Of a stretch of DNA of 43,501 bases, positions 22,121 to 31,121 are shown in pieces. Every line of letters starts with the position of its first letter. Within the stretch, counting starts at the first letter, position 1. The notes under the pieces are model-generated. The model was given only the letters and a program-made list of their open reading frames with translations, was not told the DNA's origin and did not search any database. The position numbers and the translations under genes were made by a program. The DNA is from Haloarculaceae archaeon. GTDB taxonomy: Archaea > Halobacteriota > Halobacteria > Halobacteriales > Haloarculaceae. The stretch is from positions 1 through 43,501 of the forward strand of contig SKTU01000055.1 in the NCBI GenBank assembly GCA_007122455.1. Direction: 5' to 3'.

Positions 22121-24103
22121 TCAGGGTTCCTCGAAGATCACGTCGAGGAGTTTCTTTTCGGCCTTTCGGACGTGCTGGTGGAACGTCGGTGCACCGATGC
22201 CGAGCGACGCAGCGACCTCTTCGCCGGAGCGATCTCGGGGCCACTCGTAAAATCCCCCGAAATACCCCGCCTCGAGCGCCGCCCGCTGGCGATCGGTCAG
22301 TCGTTCCGAGAGGAGTTGCATGATTCGCCGGGGTGACAGATCGGAGCGCGTCCGCTGTTGTCGCATTACCATCTCTGCCTCGGGGAAGGTTTCCGTCACC
22401 GTGTCGACGATGTGGCGAACATCCGCAGTCGGTGGAAGGTGAACGCGGATCGTGTACTGCCCGTCCTCGACGCGGGCGTCGTGGACGTAGCCGCCGGAAT
22501 CCACGACTGTCGGCAGAAACGACGGCTCGACCAACCGGAGTTCGAAACGGATCTCGTCGTCACTGGATTCGAGGACGTGTACCGGTTCCGAGTGGGGAGT
22601 GCGCTCCGAGTCGACCATCGCTCGCACGATCTCCATGGCGTCGCCGGTCGCAACCCCGTACTCGAGGAAGGTACCGTCGCCGAGAGGGAGTATCCGATCG
22701 AATACGACCCGACCGCTGTTCGACTCCGGAAGGGCGAGTTTCTCGACGTCGTACATCCGGAACGCGAGTTCGACGACTTCGTCGCTCAAAAGCGCCCGCT
22801 TGCGTTCGACTGCGGCGATCGCGTGACCGACGATCTCGCCGAGTTGATCGACTATCTCCCGCTCGTCCTCCTCGAAGGCGTCGGGTCGCTCCGAGTAGAG
22901 GCCGATTACACCGTACAGCGTCTCCTCGTGGACGATCGGGATTGCGGCCGACGACCGATATCCGTACTCGCGGGCGTATTCGTGCCACAGTTCGAAGTCG
23001 GGGTCGTCGCGGACGTTCCGCGCTATCTGCAGTTCCCGCGTGAGCATGGCCTTTCCAGTCGGTCCCTGTCCGGCCGGGACGTCCGGGTCCGTCGAGAGCG
23101 GAATCTCCTCGAGATAGCCGTCGACGCCGGCCTCGGCCCGTGGTTCCACCGACTGCGTACTCGAATCGACCGCACAGATCCAGGCGAAGCGGTAGGATTC
23201 GGAGTTCGCCAGACGATCGCACACCACCTGCTCGATTTCGTTGCGGGTGGACTGTTCGATGACCGCTTCGGCGATTCCGCGGACGACGTCGTTGACGTAG
23301 TTGAGCGCTTCGAGTTGCTCGCGCTGGCGATCGATTTTCCGGAGGCGAGCGCGACGCTGTTGCAGCTGCTCGGTCCGATCGAGAGCCGCTTCGACGTTCG
23401 CCGCGAGGACGCGGGCGAGCGAGACGTCGACGTCATCGAACTGCGCGACCGCGGGCGAGGAGGCGTTCAGTACACCGTGGCCTCCCAGCGGGAGGATGAG
23501 TTCGCTCCGAACGTCCGTTTCGGGGTTAAGCAGGTTCTGCTCGGAGGAGATGTCGTCGTACACCCGGTACGTTCCCGCTCGAAAGACCTCGCCGGCGAGG
23601 CTCCCATCGATGGGAAAATCCGGTGGAACTCCGTATCGCTCGACTCCCGGCTCCGTCCACGCCATCGGTTCGAGGACCGCTCGTTCGGGATCGTACATCC
23701 AAAGGCCGCTCAGCGACAGCCCGAGGATCCGATGAGCCGCTTCGACCGCGATATCGCAGACGTCCCCACACGTTTCGGCGTGCATCAATCGACGGCTGGC
23801 GTCGTGCAGCTGTCGGAGCGCTCGCTCGCGTTCCATGGCCGGGTGGCCTGTGTCGACCGTCGTGGTCCGATCTCCTGACTGGGCGGGCTCCGTGCGCCAC
23901 CAGATCCGGCCACGGGCACCGACCTTCTTCGTGGCTAACTCGCCCTGCTCGGAGAGCGTCGTGAGCTTCTGGTGGGCGGTCCGCCGAGCACAGTCGACGA
24001 GGTCGGCGACTTCGGGGGCAGTGAGCGGGGCCCTCGGCCGATCTTGCTGTTCGAATACTGCGAGAACGTCTTCGAGCGTGACGGACGGCGTATTCGATCC
24101 CAT
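22121..24103 (-). CDS. Bat-type multi-sensor regulator (winged helix, two GAF, HTH-10)
   Basis: A 660-residue member of the bacterio-opsin activator group. Domains in order: N-terminal winged helix with TAPEVADLVDCARRTAHQKL (about 5-70); GAF-like sensor (about 90-240); second GAF domain (about 265-415, with IPIVHEETLYGVIGLYSERP); the beta-rich BAT domain (about 420-590); and the C-terminal HTH-10 (LTDRQRAALEAGYFGGFYEW, then EEVAASLGIGAPTFHQHVRKAEKKLLD). Such proteins are thought to sense redox, light or small molecules and control transcription; the signal and targets here are unknown. The extra N-terminal winged helix gives it DNA-binding modules at both ends, which is less usual than PAS/GAF-BAT-HTH alone. 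No rhodopsin or carotenoid gene is in the window. Confidence 0.88.
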   Translation of the reverse strand: MGSNTPSVTLEDVLAVFEQQDRPRAPLTAPEVADLVDCARRTAHQKLTTLSEQGELATKKVGARGRIWWRTEPAQSGDRTTTVDTGHPAMERERALRQLHDASRRLMHAETCGDVCDIAVEAAHRILGLSLSGLWMYDPERAVLEPMAWTEPGVERYGVPPDFPIDGSLAGEVFRAGTYRVYDDISSEQNLLNPETDVRSELILPLGGHGVLNASSPAVAQFDDVDVSLARVLAANVEAALDRTEQLQQRRARLRKIDRQREQLEALNYVNDVVRGIAEAVIEQSTRNEIEQVVCDRLANSESYRFAWICAVDSSTQSVEPRAEAGVDGYLEEIPLSTDPDVPAGQGPTGKAMLTRELQIARNVRDDPDFELWHEYAREYGYRSSAAIPIVHEETLYGVIGLYSERPDAFEEDEREIVDQLGEIVGHAIAAVERKRALLSDEVVELAFRMYDVEKLALPESNSGRVVFDRILPLGDGTFLEYGVATGDAMEIVRAMVDSERTPHSEPVHVLESSDDEIRFELRLVEPSFLPTVVDSGGYVHDARVEDGQYTIRVHLPPTADVRHIVDTVTETFPEAEMVMRQQRTRSDLSPRRIMQLLSERLTDRQRAALEAGYFGGFYEWPRDRSGEEVAASLGIGAPTFHQHVRKAEKKLLDVIFEEP

Positions 24104-24228
24104 CGCTCGAACCCTCTACCGGGGAGATACTAAAGTATGCCGTCAACGGTATCGACGGAACACTGAGGAGTTTCGGCGACTACCGTTCGCCCGCCCCTTT
24201 TTACCGCATCGATGCGGAGGGAGATACG

Positions 24229-25032
24229 ATGGCGCACGTCGAACGACTTCGAATCTATCCGATAAAGGGACTCGACGCGATCGAACTCGCGGAGAGCCAC
24301 ATCACCGACGCCGGGACGATGGCCGGCGACCGGGCGTACGCGCTCACTATCCAGGGTGCAGACGAAACCCCGGAGTCGATCAACGGCAAACAGTCGGAGC
24401 GATTCCACGAACTCTCGACGGATTTCGATCCCGAAACGAAGCTGCTGTCGGTCCGGACCCCAGAGGGAGAGCACGAGCAGTTCAACCTCCAGCGGGATCT
24501 CGACTCTGCCGGCGAGTGGCTCTGCTCGTTTCTCGACGTCGAGGCGACGCTGCGCCGCCGCGAGCCGCCGGCGTTCGTAGATCGCCCCGCCGCCGGCCCG
24601 TCGGTGATAAGCACCGCGACGCTCGAGGAGGTCGCTAGCTGGTTCGACGGAATGAGCGTCGAGGGAGCACGGCGGCGGCTGCGGGCGAACGTCGAAGTCG
24701 GCGGCGTGCCGGCGTTCTGGGAGGATCAGTTCGTCGGCGAAGCCGCACCGGGGTTCGAGGCCGGCGGGGTCCGGTTCGAGGGCGTCGAGCCGTGTGCACG
24801 GTGCGTCGTCCCGAGCCGAGATCCGGACACCGGCGAGCCGCTGCCCGAATTCCGCGAGCGGTTTCTCGAGCGCCGCGAGGCCACGTTCCCCGAGTGGGCC
24901 GACAGAGAGGCGTTCGACCATCTCTACACGCTCATGCTCATCGCACGCGTCCCGGAGCCGAGCCGCGGGACCACGATCGCCGTCGGCGATACCGTCGACG
25001 CCGACACCGAACTACCGGGGCGTACCGCGTGA
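24229..25032 (+). CDS. MOSC-domain protein (MOSC N-terminal beta-barrel fused)
   Basis: A 267-residue protein with the MOSC N-terminal beta-barrel (VERLRIYPIKGLDAIELAES, AGDRAYALTI) and a C-terminal MOSC domain. The latter has the conserved cysteine in EGVEPCARCVVPSRDPDTGE, the position that binds sulfur or the molybdenum cofactor in mARC-type enzymes. Known relatives are the human mARC amidoxime reductases and YcbX, which reduce N-hydroxylated compounds. No ferredoxin-like domain is fused here, so an electron donor must come from elsewhere. It is divergent from the Bat-like gene across a 125-bp gap. Confidence 0.88.
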   Translation: MAHVERLRIYPIKGLDAIELAESHITDAGTMAGDRAYALTIQGADETPESINGKQSERFHELSTDFDPETKLLSVRTPEGEHEQFNLQRDLDSAGEWLCSFLDVEATLRRREPPAFVDRPAAGPSVISTATLEEVASWFDGMSVEGARRRLRANVEVGGVPAFWEDQFVGEAAPGFEAGGVRFEGVEPCARCVVPSRDPDTGEPLPEFRERFLERREATFPEWADREAFDHLYTLMLIARVPEPSRGTTIAVGDTVDADTELPGRTA

Positions 25033-25089
25033 ACTACTTGTAGTACTTACGGGGAGATGAGTAGCCCGTAGAGGAGGTCGCACAGCCAC

Positions 25090-25245
25090 TCAGACGGTGG
25101 TGTTTGCAACCAGTACGTCGCGGATACACTGCTCGTTGAGTGTGCTCATTGGTCGTTTGGTGATCTGGTAATAGCAATGGACTGATTCAGTGGAGGGAGA
25201 GGCGATCTGTGTAAGCTCTTCGACGACGTCCTCCCAGAGACGGTA
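25090..25245 (-). pseudogene. Possible decayed coding fragment
   Basis: In the 215-bp gap between the MOSC gene and the metallo-beta-lactamase gene, the minus strand is open for about 50 codons. It has a plausible amino-acid composition (WEDVVEELTQIASPSTES, then HCYYQITKRPMSTLNEQC) and noticeably lower G+C than the neighbours. There is no start codon near the beginning except a late internal Met. It could be the tail of a lost gene or transposase, or chance. Just after the MOSC stop there is also a small inverted repeat (ACTAC-TT-GTAGT, 25033-25044). Confidence 0.3.
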
Positions 25246-25247
25246 AC

Positions 25248-26288
25248 TTAAACGCCGGGTTGGTTCTCCGGGTCGATGACGTCCGAGACGTCCGGGAACA
25301 GCCCGTCCAGCTCGGGGTCGTCGTCGAGCAGCTCGTACACGCGACCGTCGAGTCGAACGATTCCCGCGTCCTCGAGGTGGTCCAGGTGGGAGAACGCTTC
25401 GCCAGGACCGTGCATGATGTGGATGGTCGACAGCGAGCCGAACAGTGCGGCGCTCACTTCCCACGCCGTCGCGGGACCGTCCCTGAGGACGTCGATCACT
25501 CTCTCGGTGCGTTCGCGGTGGTGGACGATGATGTCGGCAGCCCGTCCCGGCGGATCGATTATCGGTCCACGGTGCCCGGGCCAGGCGCGGGTGTATCCGC
25601 GATCGACGATCGCCGAGAGCGTCTCGAGATACTTTCCAAGCGCGCCCTCGACGCGGGTGTCCGCGCCGCCGACGTTCGGCGTATAGTACGGCAACAGCGC
25701 GTCGCCGCTGAAAACCTCCTCGCCGTCCCGTCCGTCGAAGGCGAACCCCGTCAGCCCGTCCGTGTGTCCCGGCATGTGGACCGCCTCCAGGTCGACGGAG
25801 CCGAGATCGAAGCGATCCCCGCCCGTAAACGGCGTGACGTCGGCGCCGATGCCGTCGTTGTCGGTACTCTCGAGGAACGAGAGCAGTTCGTCCTGCTTTT
25901 CGTCCGGCATTCCCCACTCGTCGATACAGCGACGGAGGCTGTTTTCCTTCTCCGAGATCGCTTCGGGCGTCTGGGTGACCAGCGCCGCGTCCAGTTCGTG
26001 GGCGTACACCGGACAGTCCGCGATCGACTGGATCTCGCCGGCGAGTCCGGCGTGGTCCGCGTGAAAGTGCGTCAGGAGGATCTGCTCGACGTCCTCGAAG
26101 CCGATCCCGTGAGCGTCGAGCCCCGACGCCAGGTCGGATCGTGTCCGATCCGAGGAGATGCCGGTGTCGACGAGTGTCGTCGTTCCGGTCGGTTCCGTCC
26201 CGAGCACGTAACAGTTGTTCCGCCCCTCGAAAGCGCGGTTGCCGAGCGGGACGATCCCGAGTTCGAACGGGAGCCTCGGGTCACTCAT
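25248..26288 (-). CDS. Metallo-beta-lactamase hydrolase with C-terminal winged helix
   Basis: A 346-residue hydrolase. The N-terminal ~240 residues form a metallo-beta-lactamase fold of the glyoxalase II/LACTB2 type: the metal motif is THFHADHAG, later ligands are HMPGHTDG and the aspartate in FSGDALLPYYTPNVGG, and the last histidine is in AWPGHRGPI. The C-terminal ~80 residues (ERTERVIDVLRDGPATAWEV to VYELLDDD) look like a winged helix, as in LACTB2-like nucleases and thioesterases. It could act on thioesters or RNA ends. I chose the ATG at 26288, giving MSDPRLPFELG; a start 14 residues earlier is possible. It follows the VOC gene on the same strand by about 100 bases. Confidence 0.88.
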   Translation of the reverse strand: MSDPRLPFELGIVPLGNRAFEGRNNCYVLGTEPTGTTTLVDTGISSDRTRSDLASGLDAHGIGFEDVEQILLTHFHADHAGLAGEIQSIADCPVYAHELDAALVTQTPEAISEKENSLRRCIDEWGMPDEKQDELLSFLESTDNDGIGADVTPFTGGDRFDLGSVDLEAVHMPGHTDGLTGFAFDGRDGEEVFSGDALLPYYTPNVGGADTRVEGALGKYLETLSAIVDRGYTRAWPGHRGPIIDPPGRAADIIVHHRERTERVIDVLRDGPATAWEVSAALFGSLSTIHIMHGPGEAFSHLDHLEDAGIVRLDGRVYELLDDDPELDGLFPDVSDVIDPENQPGV

Positions 26289-26390
26289 CGGCACGCCTCC
26301 GACAGAACGTGATCGAACGCGGCGTGTCAACGGTAGACGGAGCGTACATACCAGCCGTGGGACGCCCCTCCGTCAAAGCTTTTCGCTTCC

Positions 26391-26999
26391 TCACACGCCG
26401 GCGCCCGTCGGCGCGTCGGCCTCGTGGGTCGGCGTCGGATCGAGGCCGAGATCCTCGAGAGCTGCCTGCATGTGCTCGTCGTCGACGAAGCCGGCACCGG
26501 CCTTGACGCGCTTTTCGTGCGCGAGCGCGAGTACCTCGCCGCGTCGATCGTCCGGTATCTCGTATTTCTCGACGACGAGTTCGACGACGAGGCCGATCGG
26601 GTCCTGCGTGTACAGCGAGTGAAAGGCGCCCCGATCGAACTCGTTGTAACCGTAGTCGGCTGCCTGCAGCGCCTGCTTCGTCTCCTCGAGTGCCGACGGT
26701 GCGATCTTGTAGGCGAGGTGGTGGACGTTCCCGGGGCGTCGAGACGGTTGCACGGGCATGTCCTCGCCGACGAAGAACGTCAGGATCCGTCCGTCGCCCG
26801 TGTCGAAGAACAGATGCGTGAGCTCGGGCTGATCGAGGTTCGGCTGCTCGAGAACGAGCGGCATCCCGAGGAGGTCCCGATAGAACGCGATGACGCTGGC
26901 GGGGTCGCCGCCCATGACGGTCATGTGGTCGGTTCCGAGCGTCCGGATCGGGCTCTCCGGCGCGTCCGCGGTGATCTCCTGCTGAGGCTCGTGTTCCAT
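26391..26999 (-). CDS. VOC-family protein (glyoxalase/dioxygenase fold)
   Basis: A 202-residue vicinal-oxygen-chelate protein. Likely metal ligands are the histidine in TLGTDHMTVMGGD (start of the first module), the histidine in NVHHLAYKI (start of the second), and the glutamate in DPIGLVVELVVEKYE. FYRDLLGMPLVLEQPN is the typical post-strand motif of extradiol dioxygenases and glyoxalase-like enzymes. The substrate is not clear. I chose the ATG at 26999 (MEHEPQQE); an earlier in-frame start would add 11 residues. It is adjacent to a hydrolase of metallo-beta-lactamase type, so a shared degradative step is possible but unproven. Confidence 0.85.
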   Translation of the reverse strand: MEHEPQQEITADAPESPIRTLGTDHMTVMGGDPASVIAFYRDLLGMPLVLEQPNLDQPELTHLFFDTGDGRILTFFVGEDMPVQPSRRPGNVHHLAYKIAPSALEETKQALQAADYGYNEFDRGAFHSLYTQDPIGLVVELVVEKYEIPDDRRGEVLALAHEKRVKAGAGFVDDEHMQAALEDLGLDPTPTHEADAPTGAGV

Positions 27000-27070
27000 A
27001 CGACGGCGTACACACTCCAGCCTCAAGTACACCCCCGTGATATCGGTGCTACCCGGTTACACTCCCGTTA

Positions 27071-27649
27071 CTACCCGATCGTCGTGGCGACGCCCTTCGT
27101 CTGTCGGTAGTCGCTGTCGAGGATCGCCGCGAGCCGTTCGACGAGTGCCTCGCGATCCTCGCCGCTCCAGTCGGCCGGTTCCTTCACCGGAACGACGAGG
27201 AATCCGCGACCCCGTACGTCCGTGGCGTGGACGTTCGCCGCGTCGGCGGGGAGCTTTTCGGCCTGCGTCGTAAACGCTCGGAGAAGGTACGCCACCGCCT
27301 CGTCACCCACGCCGACGAGTATGTGGGCGTTGATCGCTCTGAGCTCCGCGTCGATGAACCGCTCGAGATCACGCGGATCCCCCGGTGAGAGACGGAGGTA
27401 CGAGAGATAACAGTTGTCGAGCACTGGTTCGTCGCTGTAGGGCTCCTCGGCGAAACCGAGATCGTGGAGGACGCTCTGCAGACGCTCGCCGGTGATCGAG
27501 TCGGTGAACGGGACGCCCGTCGAGGCGCCGCCGTGTTCGGTCGCACTGCCGCCGACGACGTGGAAGTCGGCGTTGACGTCTCCGTAGCCGTAGACGGCGG
27601 GATCGCCGGGGGCACGCATCCCGAACGGGTTCGACACCCGATCAGTCAC
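27071..27649 (-). CDS. Uracil-DNA glycosylase family protein
   Basis: A 192-residue protein resembling the haloarchaeal branch of the uracil-DNA glycosylase superfamily. Visible elements are MRAPGDPAVYGYGDVNADFHVVGGSA (first strand and loop), GVPFTDSITGERLQSVLHDLGF, the NCYLSYLRLSPGDPR segment, and AHILVGVGDEAVAYLL. No iron-sulfur cysteine set is present. The activity is predicted, not proven. I prefer the GTG at 27649 as start, giving MTDRVSNPFGMR; the frame continues upstream for about 100 codons but that part is antisense to the halocyanin gene. A possible TATA box lies at about 27680 (TTTTTGTA on the minus strand). Confidence 0.75.
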   Translation of the reverse strand: MTDRVSNPFGMRAPGDPAVYGYGDVNADFHVVGGSATEHGGASTGVPFTDSITGERLQSVLHDLGFAEEPYSDEPVLDNCYLSYLRLSPGDPRDLERFIDAELRAINAHILVGVGDEAVAYLLRAFTTQAEKLPADAANVHATDVRGRGFLVVPVKEPADWSGEDREALVERLAAILDSDYRQTKGVATTIG

Positions 27650-27698
27650 TCGCTTCACGCCGACCGGTAGGTCTGCGGAGGTACAAAAAGACCGCGGC

Positions 27699-28178
27699 TC
27701 ACTCGACGCTGATCGCGCCGAGCATCCCCTGTCCCTCGTGGGGGGTGCAGACGTAGAACTGCTGTCCGGGGTCCTCGAACGTCTGCTCGAACGTCGCCCC
27801 TTCCGAGCTCGTGAGATCGCTCTCGAAGTCGGTAGCGGAGTCATCGGTCGAAACGACGTTGTGACCGCCGCCGGCGCCGGTCCACTCGAAGACGACGGTC
27901 GTGCCGGCGTCGATGGCAATCGCGGCCGGGCCGTAGGCGAGACCGCCGTCGCCCGCACCGACCGCGACGACGACTTCGTCCGCTCCGGTGCCGTCCGCGA
28001 TCCGGCCGTCGTAGCCCCGCGCGTTGGCGAGGAACTCGTCGATCTCCGCGGGAACGTCGTCGAGCATCTCGTAGTCGGGACCGTCGTCGCCGTTGCCCGT
28101 ACAGCCGGCGAGACCGCCGACGACGAGCGCGGCGGCCGTCCCTCGAACGAACCGACGACGGGGAAGCTTTCGAGCCAT
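27699..28178 (-). CDS. Halocyanin-type blue copper lipoprotein
   Basis: A 159-residue type-1 copper protein for electron transfer on the outer face of the membrane. The N-terminus has a twin-arginine signal (RRRFVRG) and a lipobox GGLAGC, with C26 as the expected lipid-modified residue. The copper ligands are H106 (GGGHNVVS), C144, H147 and M152 (YVCTPHEGQGM). It has one copper domain, whereas some halocyanins have two. It is probably monocistronic; an A/T-rich promoter lies just upstream (TTTTTGTATTCGAAA on the minus strand, about 28195-28210). Confidence 0.93.
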   Translation of the reverse strand: MARKLPRRRFVRGTAAALVVGGLAGCTGNGDDGPDYEMLDDVPAEIDEFLANARGYDGRIADGTGADEVVVAVGAGDGGLAYGPAAIAIDAGTTVVFEWTGAGGGHNVVSTDDSATDFESDLTSSEGATFEQTFEDPGQQFYVCTPHEGQGMLGAISVE

Positions 28179-28308
28179 CGGTTAGCGATTAGGATTTCGA
28201 ATACAAAAATCCGTTTTGACGTGTGCCACCAGGCTGCTCGGTCGGCGCGGAATCAGTTATTCGGGCGGGCGAGAACGCTTTTGAGACCCGCCCCCCAACG
28301 ACTCGACG

Positions 28309-29580
28309 ATGAGCATCGACGACCATGCCGAGGAGCTCGCCTCCGCTCTCGGCGTAGACAAAGAGGAGGTCATGGAAGACTTGGAGAAACTCGTCTCGTA
28401 CTCGGTCCCGATCGACGAGGCGAAACAGAGCCTGCGCCGCAAATACGGCGACGGAACCGGCGGCGGGGGAGCCGAACCGGTCGAGACGGATATCGCCGAC
28501 GTCACGCCGGACGACGGGAACGTCAGCGTGACGGCCCGCGTCCTCACGGTCGGAAAGCGGTCGATCAGATACCAGGGGGACGATCAGGTGATCTTCGAGG
28601 GCGAACTCGCCGACGAAACCGGCCGCATCTCCTACACCGCCTGGACCGACTTCGGCCTCTCCGTGGGAGATACGATCTCGGCGGGTAACGCCGGCGTTCG
28701 CGAGTGGGAGGGCGAACCCGAGCTGAATCTCGGCGAATCGACGACGGTGACGATCCGCGACGAGACGCTGGAGGTCCCCTACGAGGTTGGTGGCGAGCGA
28801 GCGCTCGAAGCGCTCGAGCCGGGCGATCGGGGACGGACGGTAGCCGTGACCGTCCTCGACTGCGAGCGGAAGACGATCGACGGTCGCGACGGGGAGACGG
28901 AGATCCTCAGCGGCGTCCTCGGCGACGAGAGCGCCCGTCTCCCGTTCACCGACTGGGACCCCCACCCCGAGATCGAGGAGGGGAGCTCCGTCCGGATCGA
29001 GAACGTCTACGTTCGGGAGTTCCGCGGCGTCCCGTCGATCAACGTCTCGGAGTTCTCGACGGTCGAGCCGACCGCGCCCGTCGACGTCGAGGATTCTGCA
29101 CGATCGATGTCGGTTCGCGAGGCCGTCGCCGCGGGCGGGATCTTCGACGTCGAACTCGTCGGGAACGTCATCGAGGTACGCGACGGCTCCGGACTCATCG
29201 AGCGGTGTCCGGAGTGCGGTCGCGTCGTTCAGAACGGCCAGTGTCGAAGCCACGGGGAAGTCGACGCCGAGGACGACATGCGGATCAAGGCGATCGTCGA
29301 TGACGGGACGGGCACCTGCACAGCCGTACTCGGCCGTGAGATAACCGAACGCATCTACGGCGGGACGCTCGCCGACGCGCTCGATGACGCTCGCGACGCG
29401 ATGGACCGCGAGGTGGTGGCCGAGTCGATCGCCGCCGAACTCGAAGGGAGGGAGTTCCGCGTTCGGGGGACACTGTCGGTCGACGAGTACGGCGCGAACC
29501 TCGACGCGAGCGAGTTCGCACCCCACGACGCCGATCCGGCCGACCGCGCTCGCCAGCTGCTCGCGGAGGTGGGCCAATGA
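28309..29580 (+). CDS. rpa1: Replication protein A (Rpa1-type, OB folds plus zinc finger)
   Basis: A 423-residue single-stranded DNA-binding protein. The N-terminal ~50 residues form a helical segment (MSIDDHAEELASALGV), then come OB folds at about 62-155 and 165-255, and a third at about 275-405 that carries a zinc finger with C300, C303, C312 and H315 (CPECG, QCRSH). It coats single-stranded DNA in replication, repair and recombination. Its stop overlaps the start of rpap1 (ATGA, 29577-29580), and rpe follows, matching the rpa1-rpap1-rpe operon known from Haloferax. Length is close to that of Haloferax Rpa1. Confidence 0.95.
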   Translation: MSIDDHAEELASALGVDKEEVMEDLEKLVSYSVPIDEAKQSLRRKYGDGTGGGGAEPVETDIADVTPDDGNVSVTARVLTVGKRSIRYQGDDQVIFEGELADETGRISYTAWTDFGLSVGDTISAGNAGVREWEGEPELNLGESTTVTIRDETLEVPYEVGGERALEALEPGDRGRTVAVTVLDCERKTIDGRDGETEILSGVLGDESARLPFTDWDPHPEIEEGSSVRIENVYVREFRGVPSINVSEFSTVEPTAPVDVEDSARSMSVREAVAAGGIFDVELVGNVIEVRDGSGLIERCPECGRVVQNGQCRSHGEVDAEDDMRIKAIVDDGTGTCTAVLGREITERIYGGTLADALDDARDAMDREVVAESIAAELEGREFRVRGTLSVDEYGANLDASEFAPHDADPADRARQLLAEVGQ

Positions 29581-31121
29581 GCAGCTCCGGCTCCGGACCC
29601 GGCCGACGGGAGGTCGCCTACCGGCTCTTCGCGGCGGAGTTCGACGACGCCGAGCTCTCCTACAGCGAGAGCGACGAGGAGCGCGCGCCGAACTACGTCG
29701 TGACGCCAACGGGCGCACGCGTCAACCGGCTGTTCGCCGTCGGCGTGCTCACCGAGGTCGAGCGCGTCAACCCGGAGATGGTTCGCGGTCGAGTCGTCGA
29801 CCCGACCGGCGCGTTCGTCACCTACGCCGGCCAGTACCAGCCGGACGAGCTGACGTTTCTCGAACGAACCGAACCGCCGGCGTTCGTCGCACTGTCCGGC
29901 AAGGCGCGGACGTTCGAGCCCGAGGACGGTGATCGGATCTTCACCTCCGTCCGCCCCGAGGCGATCAGCGCCGTCGACGCAGAGACGCGCGACCGGTGGA
30001 TCGTCACGACGGCGGAGCGAACCCTCGAACGGATCGGCATCGTCGCGTCGGCGATCGAAGCAGAACTCGCCGGGGACGAACTTCGCGCGGCGCTCGAAGC
30101 GGAGGGGGTCGACGACCGGCTCGCCGACGGAGTCGCCCTTGCGCTCGATTACTACGGAACGACCCCCGCCTACCTCGAGGCACTCCGCGAGGTCGCGCTC
30201 GACGCGGTTCGTGTCGTCGCGGGAGAACGGGACGAGGCGGGACGGCTCGAGGTGGCACCTGACGAGGGAATGGGAGACGCCTCGGGGCTGGCGACCATCG
30301 ATCTCGCGGGGAAACCGACGCCCGAAACCGCCGCAGCCGCAGCCGGCGTCGGGTCGTCGGAGCCGACGTCCGGCAGTGAGACCGAGAGCGGGTCGGCGGT
30401 CGCCGAGTCCGAACTCGAATCCGAACCCGAGTCGGACGAATCGACGACGGAGGACGCAGTCGAAGCGGACTCCGTCGCGGAGAGCGAGCCAGAACCGGAA
30501 ACGGAACCGGAATCGGAACCCGATCCCGCCGAGAGAACCGTGAGTACGGACCCGAATACGGATACGGATCCCGAACCACAGCCGGGATCGGAGATTGCCG
30601 AACCGGCGGAATCGATCGAAACCGACGACGAAATCGGATCGTTCGAGTCCGATCCGGAGGAGTTCGACCCCGAAGAGTTCGATCTTGACGAAGAGACCCG
30701 AGAGGAGGTCGAAGCGGAGTTCGGAACCGAGTTCTCGACCGCGGACGAGGTTGCCGAGCCGGGGGAGTCGGATCTCGACGCACCGACGCCGGAGCCCGAT
30801 TCAGCTTCCGAACCGGAATCGGGAACGGAGCCAGATTCCGAACCGGAAGCAGAACCGGAACCGGAGGTCGACGACGAAAGCGAACCTGATCCCGGGGACG
30901 ACTCGGACGATTCGGAAGACGAACCGGTCGACCTCGAGGATGCAGTGGTGGAGACGCTAGCGGCACTCGACGACGGGGACGGCGTCCCCAGAGAGGAGCT
31001 CGTCGCAGCGGTCGTCGACGAACACGGGGTGGCGTCGGCGGAAATCGAGGACGCGATCCAGGGCGCGCTGATGAGCGGGCAGTGTTACGAGCCGTCCGAC
31101 GGCGTCTACAAACCGATCTGA
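29577..31121 (+). CDS. rpap1: RPA-associated protein Rpap1
   Basis: A 514-residue partner of Rpa1. Residues 1-115 are an OB fold (VAYRLFAAEFDDAEL, NYVVTPTGARVNRLFAVGVL, DPTGAFVTYAGQYQP) and residues 120-250 are helical. Residues 265-445 are a long disordered acidic stretch rich in Glu, Ser, Pro and Asp with many ESEPEPE-type repeats. The last ~65 residues (DLEDAVVETLAALDDGDGVP to SDGVYKPI) resemble a winged helix as in RPA2. In Haloferax, Rpap1 interacts with Rpa1 and the operon is needed for DNA repair. The reading frame is uninterrupted, so the repeats are not a frameshift artefact. Both flanking genes overlap or abut it. Confidence 0.9.
   Translation: MSSSGSGPGRREVAYRLFAAEFDDAELSYSESDEERAPNYVVTPTGARVNRLFAVGVLTEVERVNPEMVRGRVVDPTGAFVTYAGQYQPDELTFLERTEPPAFVALSGKARTFEPEDGDRIFTSVRPEAISAVDAETRDRWIVTTAERTLERIGIVASAIEAELAGDELRAALEAEGVDDRLADGVALALDYYGTTPAYLEALREVALDAVRVVAGERDEAGRLEVAPDEGMGDASGLATIDLAGKPTPETAAAAAGVGSSEPTSGSETESGSAVAESELESEPESDESTTEDAVEADSVAESEPEPETEPESEPDPAERTVSTDPNTDTDPEPQPGSEIAEPAESIETDDEIGSFESDPEEFDPEEFDLDEETREEVEAEFGTEFSTADEVAEPGESDLDAPTPEPDSASEPESGTEPDSEPEAEPEPEVDDESEPDPGDDSDDSEDEPVDLEDAVVETLAALDDGDGVPREELVAAVVDEHGVASAEIEDAIQGALMSGQCYEPSDGVYKPI

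Noticed and set aside
25260-26312. 350-codon frame on the plus strand
   Set aside because: Antisense to the metallo-beta-lactamase gene, which has all metal motifs.
29577-31121. Frameshift or CRISPR-like array suspected from repeated GAACCGGAA-type units in rpap1
   Set aside because: The repeats are short and irregular, without spacers of constant length, and the frame is continuous. They encode a low-complexity acidic linker.
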